From: JALZKA01 sp963786495
GTDB lineage: Bacteria > Actinomycetota > Thermoleophilia > Solirubrobacterales > 70-9
Length of the DNA stretch: 64,000 bases
Direction of reading: 5' to 3'
NCBI GenBank assembly: GCA_963786495.1
Contig: CAWAZL010000002.1
Location: forward strand, 806,001 to 870,000
Shown here: positions 15,917 through 24,316 of the stretch, piece after piece
Numbering within the stretch: position 1 is the stretch's first letter
Layout: the number at the start of each line of letters is the position of its first letter
The notes under the pieces: model-generated
Told to the model about the DNA's origin: nothing
What the model saw: the letters and a program-made list of their open reading frames with translations, nothing else
The model's database searches: none
Made by a program: the position numbers and the translations under genes

Positions 15917-16404
15917 GCCGCGAGGCGCCGCGCGCACGAGGCGTTGCCAAGCCACGTGTGTGGGTTTCCGGCCCAACACCACCCCACCTTGGCGGCGCCG
16001 TCCGAGATCCAGATCGCTGGCACGCGCTTGTCCCCGCAGCGCGATCCGGGCAGGGAGAAGCAGTGGTTCTTGCGCAGGATCTCGGGGTGCTGGGCGACCA
16101 GGGCGATGCCTTCCTCGACTGTGAGCGGAGAGCGCCCGCACTTGAGGATTGCGGCGAGCGCGTCGTCTGGCGCGACGTTCCTGAGGTCGTGCCCCGTGTC
16201 GACCTCCTCCAGGAGATAGTGCGGTCCCGCCGGGATCTCGATGCCGTCAATGGGAACGAAGCGACCGAGCTCTCCCGGCTCGAACATGAGCGCCGCCGGC
16301 TTCTCGTGCCAGCGAAGCGCCTCGGCGGCTTTGTGCGGTGACGTCGCGGGGACTTCAAGCGACGGGACGATCCCGGCTTCAAGATCGAGAAGTAGCTGAG
16401 ACAC
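15913..16404 (-). CDS. DUF5701 family protein, N-terminally short
   Basis: A 163-residue conserved protein of unknown function. The strongest block is the C-terminal half: TVEEGIALVAQHPEIL, SLPGSRCGDKRVPAIWIS and WCWAGNPHTWLG. Relatives I recall are about 200 residues or longer, so the N-terminus looks shortened. The best start, GTG 16404, lies only three bases after the 3' end of tRNA-Ala(TGC) on the same strand, leaving no room for a normal leader. Either it is expressed from processed tRNA read-through, or the 5' end was lost by a rearrangement at the tRNA. Confidence 0.7.
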   Translation of the reverse strand: MSQLLLDLEAGIVPSLEVPATSPHKAAEALRWHEKPAALMFEPGELGRFVPIDGIEIPAGPHYLLEEVDTGHDLRNVAPDDALAAILKCGRSPLTVEEGIALVAQHPEILRKNHCFSLPGSRCGDKRVPAIWISDGAAKVGWCWAGNPHTWLGNASCARRLAA

Positions 16405-16407
16405 GAG

Positions 16408-16480
16408 TGGAGCCAGCCGGATTCGAACCGGCGACATCCGCGTTGCAAACGCGACGCTCTACCAACTGAGCTATGGCCCC
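16408..16480 (-). tRNA. tRNA-Ala (anticodon TGC)
   Basis: A 73-base cloverleaf on the minus strand: acceptor GGGGCCA pairs with TGGCTCC, D arm GCTC/GAGC, anticodon loop TTTGCAA with TGC, T loop TTCGAAT and discriminator A. The 3' CCA is not encoded. Confidence 0.95.
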
Positions 16481-16570
16481 TCAACTTCGATTGTAGGTTC
16501 ACGGTGCCCGACATACGGGCAATCGCCGATGTGAAACGATCAGCGCCTAACTCAAGCGTGAGGAGTCGAG

Positions 16571-17965
16571 ATGGCGGACACTGAGACCGCGACCCAGGAA
16601 GACGCGGCGAAAGAAGACAGCGAAGAGCAGCACACGGACCACTCGCCAATGGCGTCGGAGGCCGAACGCGAGGACGACGCCCCCAAGGCCGCCCAGAAGG
16701 CCGAGGTCTCGAACCTCGACATCGTCCGCCACTACTTCGACAAGGCCGCGGACCACATGAAGCTCGAAGATGACGTCCGCGTCGTCTTCTGGACCCCCTA
16801 CCGCGAAGTCACCGTCCAGATCCCGATCAAGTGCTCCGACGGGAAGATGCACGTCTTCTCCGGCTACCGCATCCAGCACAACGGCGCCCGCGGCCCTTAC
16901 AAAGGCGGCATCCGCTACCACCCGGAGGTCGACGTCGACGAGGTCCGCGCACTCGCCTCGCTCATGACCTGGAAGACAGCCGTGGCGAACGTGCCGTTCG
17001 GCGGCGCCAAGGGCGGCGTCAATTGCGACCCCTCCAAGCTCACCCAGGCAGAGCTTCAAAAGGTCACCCGCTCGTTCATGGACAAGATCGAGAAGGTCCT
17101 CGGCCCCACCCGCGACATCCCCGCGCCCGACGTCAACACCAACGCCCAGGTGATGGCATGGATGATGGACGAGTACGGCAAGCTTCACGGCCACACGCCG
17201 GCGATCGTCACCGGCAAGCCCATCTCGCTCGAAGGCTCCCTCGGCCGCGAGGCCGCGACCGGCCGCGGGTGCGTCTACATGTTTCGCGAGGCCGCCCCGT
17301 CGCTCGGTCTCAGCCCCGCCTCAACCAAGTTCGTCGTCCAGGGCTTCGGCAACGTCGGCTCGTGGGCCGCGCGCATCATGCAGCAGCTCGGCTCCGAGAT
17401 GGTCGCCGTATCCGACGCCAACGGCGCGATCAAGAACGAGGACGGCATCGATGCCGCCGCGCTCCACGATCACATCTCAGAGGGCGGACTCATCACGGAT
17501 TTCCCGGACGTTGAGGAGATCGATCCCGAGGACCTCGTCGAAGTTCCGTGCGATGTCTTCATCCCCGCGGCGCTCGGCGGCATGATCCGCGAGGACAACG
17601 CGGACCGCATGAACTGCAAGGTCATCGTCGAGGGCGCGAACAGCCCGACCACCCCGGCCGCCGACCAGATCCTGCGCGAGAAGGACACGTACATCATCCC
17701 CGACGTCATGGCGAACGCCGGCGGCGTCGTCGTCTCCTACTTCGAGTGGGTCCAGAACCTCCAGCACTTCCAGTGGGACGAGCGCGACGTGAACGACAAG
17801 CTCGCGACGAAGATGCGCAAGGCCTACCGCGACGTCTCAGCGCGCGCAAAGGAAGAGGGACTCGACCTGCGAGAAGCCGCCTACCTGGTCGGCATCGAGC
17901 GAGTCGTCGACGCAGCGCGCACCCGCGGGTACATCGAGTCGCCCTCCGCCAAGGGCACTAGCTAA
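16571..17965 (+). CDS. Glutamate dehydrogenase
   Basis: Glu/Leu/Phe/Val dehydrogenase of glutamate dehydrogenase type, 464 residues. Catalytic and substrate lysines are in PYKGGIRYHP (Lys111), LMTWKTAV (Lys135) and FGGAKGGV (Lys147); a Rossmann GFGNVGS and the terminal NAGGVVVSYFEW follow. The first 46 residues are an acidic, low-complexity extension absent from typical enzymes. A ribosome-like GAGGAG precedes the ATG. Links carbon and nitrogen metabolism; NAD or NADP preference is not clear. The stop overlaps the convergent acidic-protein stop. Confidence 0.93.
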   Translation: MADTETATQEDAAKEDSEEQHTDHSPMASEAEREDDAPKAAQKAEVSNLDIVRHYFDKAADHMKLEDDVRVVFWTPYREVTVQIPIKCSDGKMHVFSGYRIQHNGARGPYKGGIRYHPEVDVDEVRALASLMTWKTAVANVPFGGAKGGVNCDPSKLTQAELQKVTRSFMDKIEKVLGPTRDIPAPDVNTNAQVMAWMMDEYGKLHGHTPAIVTGKPISLEGSLGREAATGRGCVYMFREAAPSLGLSPASTKFVVQGFGNVGSWAARIMQQLGSEMVAVSDANGAIKNEDGIDAAALHDHISEGGLITDFPDVEEIDPEDLVEVPCDVFIPAALGGMIREDNADRMNCKVIVEGANSPTTPAADQILREKDTYIIPDVMANAGGVVVSYFEWVQNLQHFQWDERDVNDKLATKMRKAYRDVSARAKEEGLDLREAAYLVGIERVVDAARTRGYIESPSAKGTS

Positions 17966-18801
17966 AAATCAAAATCTTTCGGGGCGCCCTGCTCGAACCA
18001 CAGCTCGTCATCGTCAGGGTTGTCACGCAGGAACTCGGGAGTCTCTTCTAAGACGTCGTCATCGCTCGTCCCGGCTTCGGCCGTCTCGGGCTCTCCAGTG
18101 GTGGGCTCGGGCGCAGGCTCTGGCTCGGCCTCGTGGGGAGGCTCCACCTCGGTCTCGCCAGCCGGCTCGGAGAATGCTTCCTCGACGATCAACGGTTCCT
18201 CTTCCGTAAGCGGTTCTGAGACGGCGCCGCCGACCTCCTCGATCTCCTCGTCGATGTCCAGCTCCAGGTCGCCAAGCTCCATCTCCTCGGGCGGCTGTTG
18301 CTCGAAGAACACCGTGGGCTGATCGGAAATCGCCTCGCGCTCCTCCGTCGTGAAGCTCGACGCCTCGGCAGGATCGAGCTCCGGCTCGGACGCGGGCTCT
18401 GGCTCGACGGGCTCAGCGACTTTGGCGGCGGGCTCCTCGACGGTGGGTTCCTCCTCGACAGCAGCCTCCTCCACAGCGGGCGCGGACGAATCGGCGTCCG
18501 TCTCGAGAACCGTTGTCTCGTCGATCGGCGTGAGTGCCGGCTTTTCCGCCGGAGTCGCCTCGACCACTGCGTCGTCGGGAGTCTTCGCCTCGTCGGTCTC
18601 GGCATCGAAAACAGCAGCCTCCGCGGGAACCTCGGACTCAACCGCCGCCTCCTCTGAGGTCGAACCCGGGAAGTCGGGATCCCCCGGTCGTGCCGGAGGG
18701 CCGAAGGCCTCATCCTCCAGCTCCTTGAGCTCCTCTTCGTCCACGCCGGAATGGCGCTTCAGCTCGAGGTGCTCGCGAATTGCGTCATCGAAGATTCCCA
18801 T
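17962..18801 (-). CDS. Acidic Glu/Pro-rich protein of unknown function
   Basis: A 279-residue protein with a well-formed N-terminal 35-residue segment (MGIFDDAIREHLELKR, then a Glu-rich helix and FGPPARPGDPDFPG), followed by about 200 residues of Glu/Pro/Ala/Thr low complexity and an ordered-looking end (ETPEFLRDNPDDDELWFEQG). It is strongly acidic and probably mostly disordered. I recall similar N-termini in Thermoleophilia, so it helps place the organism, but no function is known to me. There is no signal peptide or membrane segment. Confidence 0.75.
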   Translation of the reverse strand: MGIFDDAIREHLELKRHSGVDEEELKELEDEAFGPPARPGDPDFPGSTSEEAAVESEVPAEAAVFDAETDEAKTPDDAVVEATPAEKPALTPIDETTVLETDADSSAPAVEEAAVEEEPTVEEPAAKVAEPVEPEPASEPELDPAEASSFTTEEREAISDQPTVFFEQQPPEEMELGDLELDIDEEIEEVGGAVSEPLTEEEPLIVEEAFSEPAGETEVEPPHEAEPEPAPEPTTGEPETAEAGTSDDDVLEETPEFLRDNPDDDELWFEQGAPKDFDF

Positions 18802-18849
18802 CGGGCCTGAACCTACGACAAATCCTAGTTATGTGGCCCGGCGGCTGAG

Positions 18850-20709
18850 CTAGCCGCCAACGGCCACCCGCTCGGGCGCGGTTACCACGCGATTCTTGCC
18901 GGTGCGCTTGGCCTCATAAAGCGCGTCATCAGCGGCGGCGAAAAGCTGGCGCGCCGTCTCGGCCGAAAGCGGGATCGTCGCCGTGCCGAAGCTCGCCGTC
19001 ACCTTCAAGACGCCGCTGCCGTCGAGCAGCGGGATCTCCTCCGCTTCCAGGCGCTCGCGGATGCGCTCGGCAATCTCGACCGCGCCGTCCACACCGGTCT
19101 CCGGGAGCGCCACCACGAACTCTTCGCCGCCGTATCGGGCCGGCTCGTCGATTGCTCGCGGCTCCTCCAGCAGGAGCCTTCCGATCAGGCGCAGTACCTC
19201 GTCCCCCTGCGGGTGTCCGTACGTGTCGTTCACGGACTTGAAGTTGTCGACGTCGAGGATGATCAGAGACAGCTCGTGCTCGAAGCGCTCCGCACGGGAA
19301 GCTTCGCGGTCGATCGTCTCGCGGAAGGCGCGGTTGTTCGGCAGCCCGGTCAGCTCATCCGTCACAGCCTGCTCGGAGACCTTCTCGTGCGCGGTGATGT
19401 TCTCGATCGAGACCGAGGTCTGACCGAGCAGGTAGAGGAAGACGTCGCGATCCTCGTCGCTGAACTCCTTCCCGGAGCGCCCGATCGAGAGCGACCCGAC
19501 TTGCACGTTGTCCGAGAGTGTCTTGAGAGGCGCTGCGAGCGCAAACCCGTCGCGGCGACGGGCATCGACCCTCGCGCCTTCTCTGTCGACACGCTTCTGT
19601 CCCGCCACGGCGGCGTCGCGCGCGGCGCCCTTGAAGCCGTCGGGAATCTCGATCACCTCGCCGTCGGTGAGCGACACGCGCGCGTACTCGGCGTCGCACG
19701 CCCCCAGCGCGGTCTCGGCCACGATGCCCAGGAGCGTCTCGCGATCAAGGCCCGCCGCGAACGCCTCGCCGAGGCGCCGAACCGACCGGTCGAGCTCAGT
19801 CCGCTGGCGCCGGAGTTCGCCGATCTGCTCCTCGAGCTGATCGGTCATCTTGTTGAACTCGCTCGCAAGGCCCGCCATCTCGTCACGGCCGACGACGGGA
19901 ACTCGCTGGGAGAAGTCGCCCGATCCGATTCGCCGCGCGGCGGCGAGCATGGTCGCGATCTGCGACTGAAGCGTCCTGGCGATGACGGCGACCCCAGCGA
20001 GCGCGACCGCGAGAAAGATTGCGACGAGCAGGGCAACGCGCGGGCGCGAGTCGAAGAACCCGGAGCTCTCGACCGGAGCGAAGACCGTCACCGCGGCGCC
20101 ATCGTCGCCGAGCGACGCCGTGGCGGCGCGCGCTTCCGTGCCGCCGACCTCCGCGTCCGCCGTTTCGCCCGTATCAGGAAGCGACTCGGTGTCCACGCCG
20201 CGGGCCGCCACCGCCGGCCCACTCGTGCCGATGACGGCCGCGCTCAGACCCGTCAGCTCTTCCACCCGGCCCAGATACTCGTCGGCGCCGATCGTCGATG
20301 CGACCACCTCGAGCTCGCCACCGTCGGCGTCGCTCACGGTCGCTATCGCCACCGGGGCGTCGGACGGAATCGGCTCGACCTGCTCGCCATCGGGCGTGGT
20401 CAGCGCCAGGTACTCGAGCCCGCTGTCAGCCCCCGCCGCGGCTGCGGCGCGCTCAATCTCCTCGGAACCTCCGCCCGAGAGCGCGGCCGCAACCTCGCGG
20501 TCGGCGAGCACATCCTGAGCAGCCTCGTCTGCCGCGGCGACCTCGTCCTCATAGACCGAAATCGCCGCTTCCAGGCCCGTAGCTACCTGCGCATCGGCCT
20601 TCCCGGCCTGAGAGTCGCCGGTCACGTCTGAGGCCAGCACAGCGATGGCAGCGATCGGAATCGCAACCATCAAAAGGAAGAACAGGCCGAGTCGAGTCCG
20701 AAAACTCAT
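18850..20709 (-). CDS. Membrane diguanylate cyclase with HAMP and GGDEF domains
   Basis: Makes cyclic di-GMP. The 619-residue protein has an N-terminal membrane helix (about 8-27), an extracytoplasmic sensor region to about 225, a second helix, a HAMP domain, a GAF-like region about 320-445 and a C-terminal GGDEF domain. The active site is GGEEF, and an RxxD inhibitory site (RAID) lies exactly five residues before it, so product feedback is likely. TDELTGLPNNRAF and DVDNFKSVNDTYGH are canonical. No cognate EAL or PilZ gene is nearby. Confidence 0.92.
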   Translation of the reverse strand: MSFRTRLGLFFLLMVAIPIAAIAVLASDVTGDSQAGKADAQVATGLEAAISVYEDEVAAADEAAQDVLADREVAAALSGGGSEEIERAAAAAGADSGLEYLALTTPDGEQVEPIPSDAPVAIATVSDADGGELEVVASTIGADEYLGRVEELTGLSAAVIGTSGPAVAARGVDTESLPDTGETADAEVGGTEARAATASLGDDGAAVTVFAPVESSGFFDSRPRVALLVAIFLAVALAGVAVIARTLQSQIATMLAAARRIGSGDFSQRVPVVGRDEMAGLASEFNKMTDQLEEQIGELRRQRTELDRSVRRLGEAFAAGLDRETLLGIVAETALGACDAEYARVSLTDGEVIEIPDGFKGAARDAAVAGQKRVDREGARVDARRRDGFALAAPLKTLSDNVQVGSLSIGRSGKEFSDEDRDVFLYLLGQTSVSIENITAHEKVSEQAVTDELTGLPNNRAFRETIDREASRAERFEHELSLIILDVDNFKSVNDTYGHPQGDEVLRLIGRLLLEEPRAIDEPARYGGEEFVVALPETGVDGAVEIAERIRERLEAEEIPLLDGSGVLKVTASFGTATIPLSAETARQLFAAADDALYEAKRTGKNRVVTAPERVAVGG

Positions 20710-20784
20710 AGGGAAAGGTTAAATCGGCGGAATCCGATGCGGCAGTGAGGTTTCAGCGCCCGGGTGGACCCTTGTCCAGAGGGC

Positions 20785-20812
20785 TTGCAATGCACCGCCC
20801 ATCGCCTACCCT
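20785..20812 (+). promoter_or_regulatory. Probable promoter of tRNA-Ala(CGC)
   Basis: TTGCAA at 20785-20790 and TACCCT at 20807-20812 are separated by 16 bases and lie about 30 bases before the tRNA, with a CCGGCCGTTGCCGG leader hairpin between. This is the only recognisable promoter; the partial tRNA copies downstream lack it. Confidence 0.4.
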
Positions 20813-20841
20813 TACCCGTCCGGCCGTTGCCGGAAGTATTC

Positions 20842-20914
20842 GGGGCTATAGCTCAGCTGGTAGAGCGCCTGGTTCGCAATCAGGAGGTCGGCGGTTCGAA
20901 CCCGCCTAGCTCCA
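20842..20914 (+). tRNA. tRNA-Ala (anticodon CGC), integration target
   Basis: Complete 73-base tRNA: acceptor GGGGCTA with TAGCTCC, anticodon stem CCTGG/TCAGG, loop TTCGCAA with anticodon CGC, T loop TTCGAAC and discriminator A. CCA is not encoded. From the anticodon loop to the end, this sequence recurs at 22154, 24277, 29581 and 35208, so its 3' half has served as an attachment site. Confidence 0.96.
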
Positions 20915-21249
20915 TCTCCGAAGTCCCTGCTCGGCGCGGGTTCTTATGCGAGGAGCCCTCAGCGCCCAGCGAGACGATTTGCAGCTGGTGCCCACCCCCC
21001 GGTTCGCCAAATCCCGTGGTCCCATCGAGCGGCTCGTCGTCGCTCCTAGGGCAGCTCGCAAGGAGGTGTCGCTTTCCATGGAGCCTGAAGCCCGGATCAA
21101 TGGACATTTGCGTCGGCATATCCGAAGTTTTTGTCCATCGGCTCCTCCATATGACCTAGAGTGCTTCTTCATAGAGACGAGAAGCGCACCTAAGTCGCGT
21201 GACGTGAGTTCGACTCTGCTTGGGAGGACCACCGGTCTCGGACGGATGA
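20915..21249. repeat. tRNA-downstream repeat, first copy, no gene
   Basis: No convincing coding region. The first part (about 20915-21085) starts with a terminator-like CCCTGC-CGCGGG hairpin and is clearly related, at roughly 70 percent, to 22195-22375, which follows the first att copy. Shared blocks include TTATGCGAGG, CGAGACG, GTGCCCA and TGTCGCT. The rest (21086-21249) holds nothing I recognise. Confidence 0.7.
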
Positions 21250-21432
21250 GATTCGGGTGATCGACGACGAACGGTGCTGGTGCTTAGCGTGAAACATTTT
21301 CGAGGCCGGGACGGGATCGAGATCAACCAACCAGCCGGGGGGATCTTCACCCTTCGGGGTGGGAAAATCGTCCGCATGCAGTCCTTGTGGGAGCGGGCAA
21401 CAGCCCTCGAAGCCGCCGGCCTAACGGACTAG
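21250..21432 (+). pseudogene. SnoaL-like protein, C-terminal remnant
   Basis: An open stretch with no N-terminal domain encodes a typical end of a SnoaL/NTF2-like small protein (VLVLSVKHFRGRDG, then GGIFTLRGGKIVRMQ and a short helix). An in-frame TGA at 21247 precedes it, and no start with a ribosome site gives the missing half. It lies immediately before an intact SnoaL-like gene, so it looks like what remains after recombination. Confidence 0.6.
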
Positions 21433-21435
21433 CCG

Positions 21436-21834
21436 ATGCCGCAGGGAAACGTGGAGGTCATGAGGGCTGTCTACGACGCCTTCAACCGCCGAGACCTTGA
21501 TGCCTTGTGGTCGCTTGTCGATCCCGAGTGCGAAGTCGACCTCACTAACTCCATGGGGTTCGACCGCAGTAGGTACACCGGCCGGGAAGGTGTCTTGAAG
21601 TTCTTTGAGTCCTATTGGGACTCGTTCGAATCCATCACAATCGAAGTGGAGGAATGCTTCGAAGGCGAGGACGCGGTGGTCGTGGTCATTCGAGCCAGAG
21701 GGCGCGGCCTCGGTAGCGGAGTCGAAGTTGATGCCCGTGGTCCCCATGCATGGTCGTTTCGTGAGGGCCGTGTCGTCGGGTTGGCACTTCACGAGCACCT
21801 CGACGACGCACTCGAGGACATGGCCGGGGTGTAG
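21436..21834 (+). CDS. SnoaL-like (NTF2-fold) protein
   Basis: A 132-residue cone-shaped NTF2-fold protein. The N-terminal helices (VMRAVYDAFNRRDLDALWSLV), a GREGVLKFF helix and the final strand pair SFREGRVVGLALHEHLDDAL are standard. Relatives include isomerases, cyclases and many small-ligand binders, and no catalytic Asp/His pair is obvious, so no reaction can be assigned. It begins four bases after the remnant of a related gene. There are no membrane segments. Confidence 0.75.
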   Translation: MPQGNVEVMRAVYDAFNRRDLDALWSLVDPECEVDLTNSMGFDRSRYTGREGVLKFFESYWDSFESITIEVEECFEGEDAVVVVIRARGRGLGSGVEVDARGPHAWSFREGRVVGLALHEHLDDALEDMAGV

Positions 21835-21839
21835 GAGTA

Positions 21840-21962
21840 GTGGGACTGTCGCTTACGAGTCAGATCCCGCCGTTTGCGCAGTTCATCGCCTTCCGGGAGG
21901 GGAAGTTCCTCCGCGTGAACTACTCGGAGATCGAAACAGCGCGACGAGCTGTAAGCGTTTAG
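21840..21962 (+). pseudogene. Second SnoaL-like C-terminal remnant
   Basis: About 40 codons read as the end of another SnoaL-like protein (PPFAQFIAFREGKFLRVNYSEIETA). It begins with a GTG just after the intact gene's stop but has no N-terminal half. With the piece at 21250 it shows that at least three related genes once lay in this first island segment. Confidence 0.5.
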
Positions 21963-22052
21963 GGATACCGCAGATCGAGCAAGCTTCGGAGCTTGAGCCG
22001 AAGTCCGGGGTTCGAAAAGCCGCGATCGCGGAGATTGCTGACCGGTCGTGCT

Positions 22053-22194
22053 CATTGGGCACCAGCCGCGTTCTTGGTGCCCAAATCCGCGTACATCCGG
22101 ACACATCCGCCGACATCCAAGCGCGCAATCGACGCCTCGATTCGGGGCGCCGCTTCGCGATCAGGAGGTCGGCGGTTCGAACCTGCCTAGCTCA
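22053..22194 (+). repeat. att unit 1: hairpin, short repeats and tRNA-Ala 3' half
   Basis: Starts with TTGGGCACC-N12-GGTGCCCAA (22055-22084, nine perfect pairs), then ACATCCG-type repeats, then a degenerate GACGCCTCGATTC block, then 22154-22194, which repeats the tRNA-Ala 3' half with three differences (GCAAT to GCGAT, one C to T, one missing C). This is the most diverged copy, so probably the oldest. Confidence 0.8.
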
Positions 22195-22568
22195 CACCCA
22201 GAAGGCCTGCTCAGCGGGGGTTACTTATGCGAGGGGCACTCACGCCAAACGAGACGGTTCGCGGCTAGTGCCCAAGCGCCCCCGTTTCCCCGAACCCCAC
22301 GCTCCCACTGAGCGACTCCATCGTCGGTCCAAGCGCAGCTCGCGAGAAGTGTCGCTTCGCATGGAAAGCACCTAAGCCTCCAACCGCCGAAGTCGTGATC
22401 GGCGCCATCAGGCCGCGGCGATCGCACTTTCGATCGCGTGTCCAAATCGAGGGGGAGGGTGCCGCCAGCCAGTGGCGCTCATCCCGACCTCGGCGGTTTA
22501 GGTGCTTTGGACGAGAAGCGTCGAAGTCGGGCGTGCCTTGAAATCCAGCGACGATTGGTCGAGCTACT
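22195..22568. repeat. tRNA-downstream repeat, second copy, no gene
   Basis: The part up to about 22375 is homologous to 20915-21085, with GCCTGCTCAGCGGGGGTTACTT where the tRNA terminator lies. The insertion unit therefore carried sequence beyond the tRNA end. From 22376 to 22568 I see no gene; short open frames there lack start signals and codon bias. Confidence 0.65.
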
Positions 22569-22958
22569 TCATCGCCGCGGGGGTTCGAGTGGATTTGAGA
22601 TCGCCCCCGTCTGGACGAGAATGCTCAGCATGTTCCACTGAACCCACAGATCAGCGATGCGTCCGTCCGCCACGCGATAGAGCGCCACGTATCGCGCGCG
22701 CCAATGCTTTCCCTGTGTGTGCGCAAGCCAGGGTGGAGGATTGGAGACCGTTCCCGTGCCTTCCCCGAGGACGGCCGCGGTGTCATCCTCGACAATCAGC
22801 CGCTTGACCTCCAGGCGCGCATCATCGCTTAGCTCGAGAAAACCTCGCACCGATTGACGACAGCTCTCGTCGGCCAAGAGATCTTCAAGTCTCACGAAGT
22901 CGTGTGCGTTCCACGCGTCGAGATACGACTCGGCAACTGCGCGCGTCTCGCTGTCCAC
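22569..22958 (-). CDS. SnoaL-like (NTF2-fold) protein
   Basis: A 129-residue NTF2-fold protein: N-terminal helices AVAESYLDAWNAHDFVRLEDLL, central strands (RLEVKRLIVEDDTAAVLGEGTGT) and a closing strand pair with VADGRIADLWVQWN. The arrangement is nearer the polyketide-cyclase/ester-cyclase branch than the limonene-epoxide-hydrolase branch. It is the only minus-strand gene of the second island segment. Function unknown. Confidence 0.72.
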   Translation of the reverse strand: MDSETRAVAESYLDAWNAHDFVRLEDLLADESCRQSVRGFLELSDDARLEVKRLIVEDDTAAVLGEGTGTVSNPPPWLAHTQGKHWRARYVALYRVADGRIADLWVQWNMLSILVQTGAISNPLEPPRR

Positions 22959-23046
22959 GCGTGCAAGATAGTTGCTTTAGGCGAAGAGCGCCCCTCGACC
23001 TGTCGCGCGTTTGAGATCCGACGTGACCTTGTCGATAAACGATCTG

Positions 23047-23166
23047 ATGCGTGATGTCCTGCTTGCCTTCTTGGTGGTCACCGGAATCCTTGCAATCCTC
23101 CTGACTCTCTGGCTCACCGTCCGCTTCCACCGGAGCACCACCCGCCGCGCCGGGCGCCCATTGTGA
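23047..23166 (+). CDS. Small single-helix membrane protein
   Basis: A 39-residue frame with one strong hydrophobic helix (LLAFLVVTGILAILLTLWLTV) followed by a basic tail (RFHRSTTRRAGR), the positive-inside pattern of a real membrane peptide. A GTG at 23023 in the same frame would add eight residues. It ends 16 bases before the nitronate monooxygenase-like gene and may share its transcript. The ribosome site is weak. Confidence 0.4.
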   Translation: MRDVLLAFLVVTGILAILLTLWLTVRFHRSTTRRAGRPL

Positions 23167-23182
23167 TAGTCATGCTTTCGCC

Positions 23183-24148
23183 ATGCGACTGCCGCGCTCG
23201 CGAGTTTGTGAGCTGTTCGATGTAGAGGTCGCCCTGATCCAGGCCGCGATTTGGCCGGCGACTACCCCGGAGCTCGTCGCCGCCGTGAACCGCAGCGGAG
23301 GCATTGGAAGCATTGGCGCAGTCTTCGGTTCGGCCGAAGCGATAGCGGACGAGATCGAGCGGACGAAGGCGCTGACCGATCGGCCTTTCATCGTCAACCA
23401 CGTCGTCCCTCTTCTTGACGAAGAGGCATTCTTGGCAACATTGGAAGCACGGCCAGCGGTCGTGTCGTTCGCGCTGGGCCCCCCGGTCGGATTGGTCGAG
23501 AGAGCCCATGATGCGGGCGCCAAGGTCGTCCACCAGGTACATACCGTCAAGCAGGGCATCGAGGCGGCGGCCCTGGGAGTCGACGCGTTGATCGCACAGG
23601 GGAGCGAGGCGGGCGGCCAGGGAATGGTGGCCGGTGTCAGCACGATGGCTCTGGTTCCACAGCTGGTCGACGCCGTCGACGTACCAATCATCGCCTCAGG
23701 TGGAATTGCGGATGGCCGGGGATTCGCAGCAGCGCTTGCGCTCGGCGCGGCCGGCATTAACGTGGGTACGAGCTTTCTCGCCGCCGAAGAGGCTGCTGTC
23801 TCGTACGAGTGGCGAAGCATGCTCATCAAGAGCGACTCCGAGGACGCCGTGCGATTCGAGGCGTGGGAGCAGCTTTTCCCCCCTCGATCAGGGGGGTACC
23901 GCGTCGTGCCGCGAGCACTTCCGACGTCTTTCATGAGCGACATCGCAAGCGGAGACTTGGACCCGGAAGGCGCTCGAAGCGACCTGATGCAGGCGATCCG
24001 CGACCGGTCTCCGGGTGCGCTCGTGCCCTTCACGGGACAGACCGTCGGGCTTGTCCGCGAGGTCCTTCCAGCGGCAGAGATTGTCCGTCGCTTCGTGACC
24101 GAGGCCGAGGCCGCCCTGTCGCGCCTGGTCGCCGAGCGGCAGGACTAA
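23183..24148 (+). CDS. Nitronate monooxygenase-like FMN protein, catalytic His replaced
   Basis: A TIM-barrel FMN protein of the 2-nitropropane dioxygenase family, 321 residues. It has AVNRSGGIGSIGA (FMN and substrate side), IAQGSEAGGQG (139-147) and VPIIASGGIADGRG plus ALGAAGINVGTSFL for phosphate binding. The family's catalytic His in the AGGH motif is Gln146 here, so ordinary nitronate oxidation is doubtful. It could act as another FMN reductase or oxidase, or have lost activity. It lies in the second island segment, 100 bases before att copy 2. Confidence 0.78.
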   Translation: MRLPRSRVCELFDVEVALIQAAIWPATTPELVAAVNRSGGIGSIGAVFGSAEAIADEIERTKALTDRPFIVNHVVPLLDEEAFLATLEARPAVVSFALGPPVGLVERAHDAGAKVVHQVHTVKQGIEAAALGVDALIAQGSEAGGQGMVAGVSTMALVPQLVDAVDVPIIASGGIADGRGFAAALALGAAGINVGTSFLAAEEAAVSYEWRSMLIKSDSEDAVRFEAWEQLFPPRSGGYRVVPRALPTSFMSDIASGDLDPEGARSDLMQAIRDRSPGALVPFTGQTVGLVREVLPAAEIVRRFVTEAEAALSRLVAERQD

Positions 24149-24245
24149 CGGAAACCCGCAGGCGCCCTACCGGGGTCATCGACCGGTACGTGCGCTGGTG
24201 GGGCACCTTTGAGAACTACAACGTTCAGGCCAGCGGCGACCGCAT

Positions 24246-24316
24246 CATTGGGCCTATTCGTGCCTGAGAGCCCCTCTTCGCAATCAGGGGGTCGGCGGTT
24301 CGAACCCGCCTAGCTC
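24246..24316 (+). repeat. att unit 2: shortened upstream block plus tRNA-Ala 3' half
   Basis: CATTGGG joins directly to CCTATTCGTGCCTGAGAGCCCC, so the hairpin's second arm and the ACATCCG repeats of the other units are missing. Bases 24277-24316 repeat the tRNA-Ala 3' half with one A to G change and a final CGA instead of CCA. It shows that the upstream block is not needed to retain the core. Confidence 0.8.

Noticed and set aside
19213..20631. Plus-strand open frame of about 470 codons opposite the diguanylate cyclase
   Set aside because: Shadow of a clearly coding minus-strand gene; composition is Arg/Gly-rich without any motif.
21340..21365. A further TCACCC-type dyad (TTCACCCTTCGGGGTGGGAA)
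   Set aside because: It lies inside the SnoaL remnant's coding sequence and does not have the 6-5-6 spacing.
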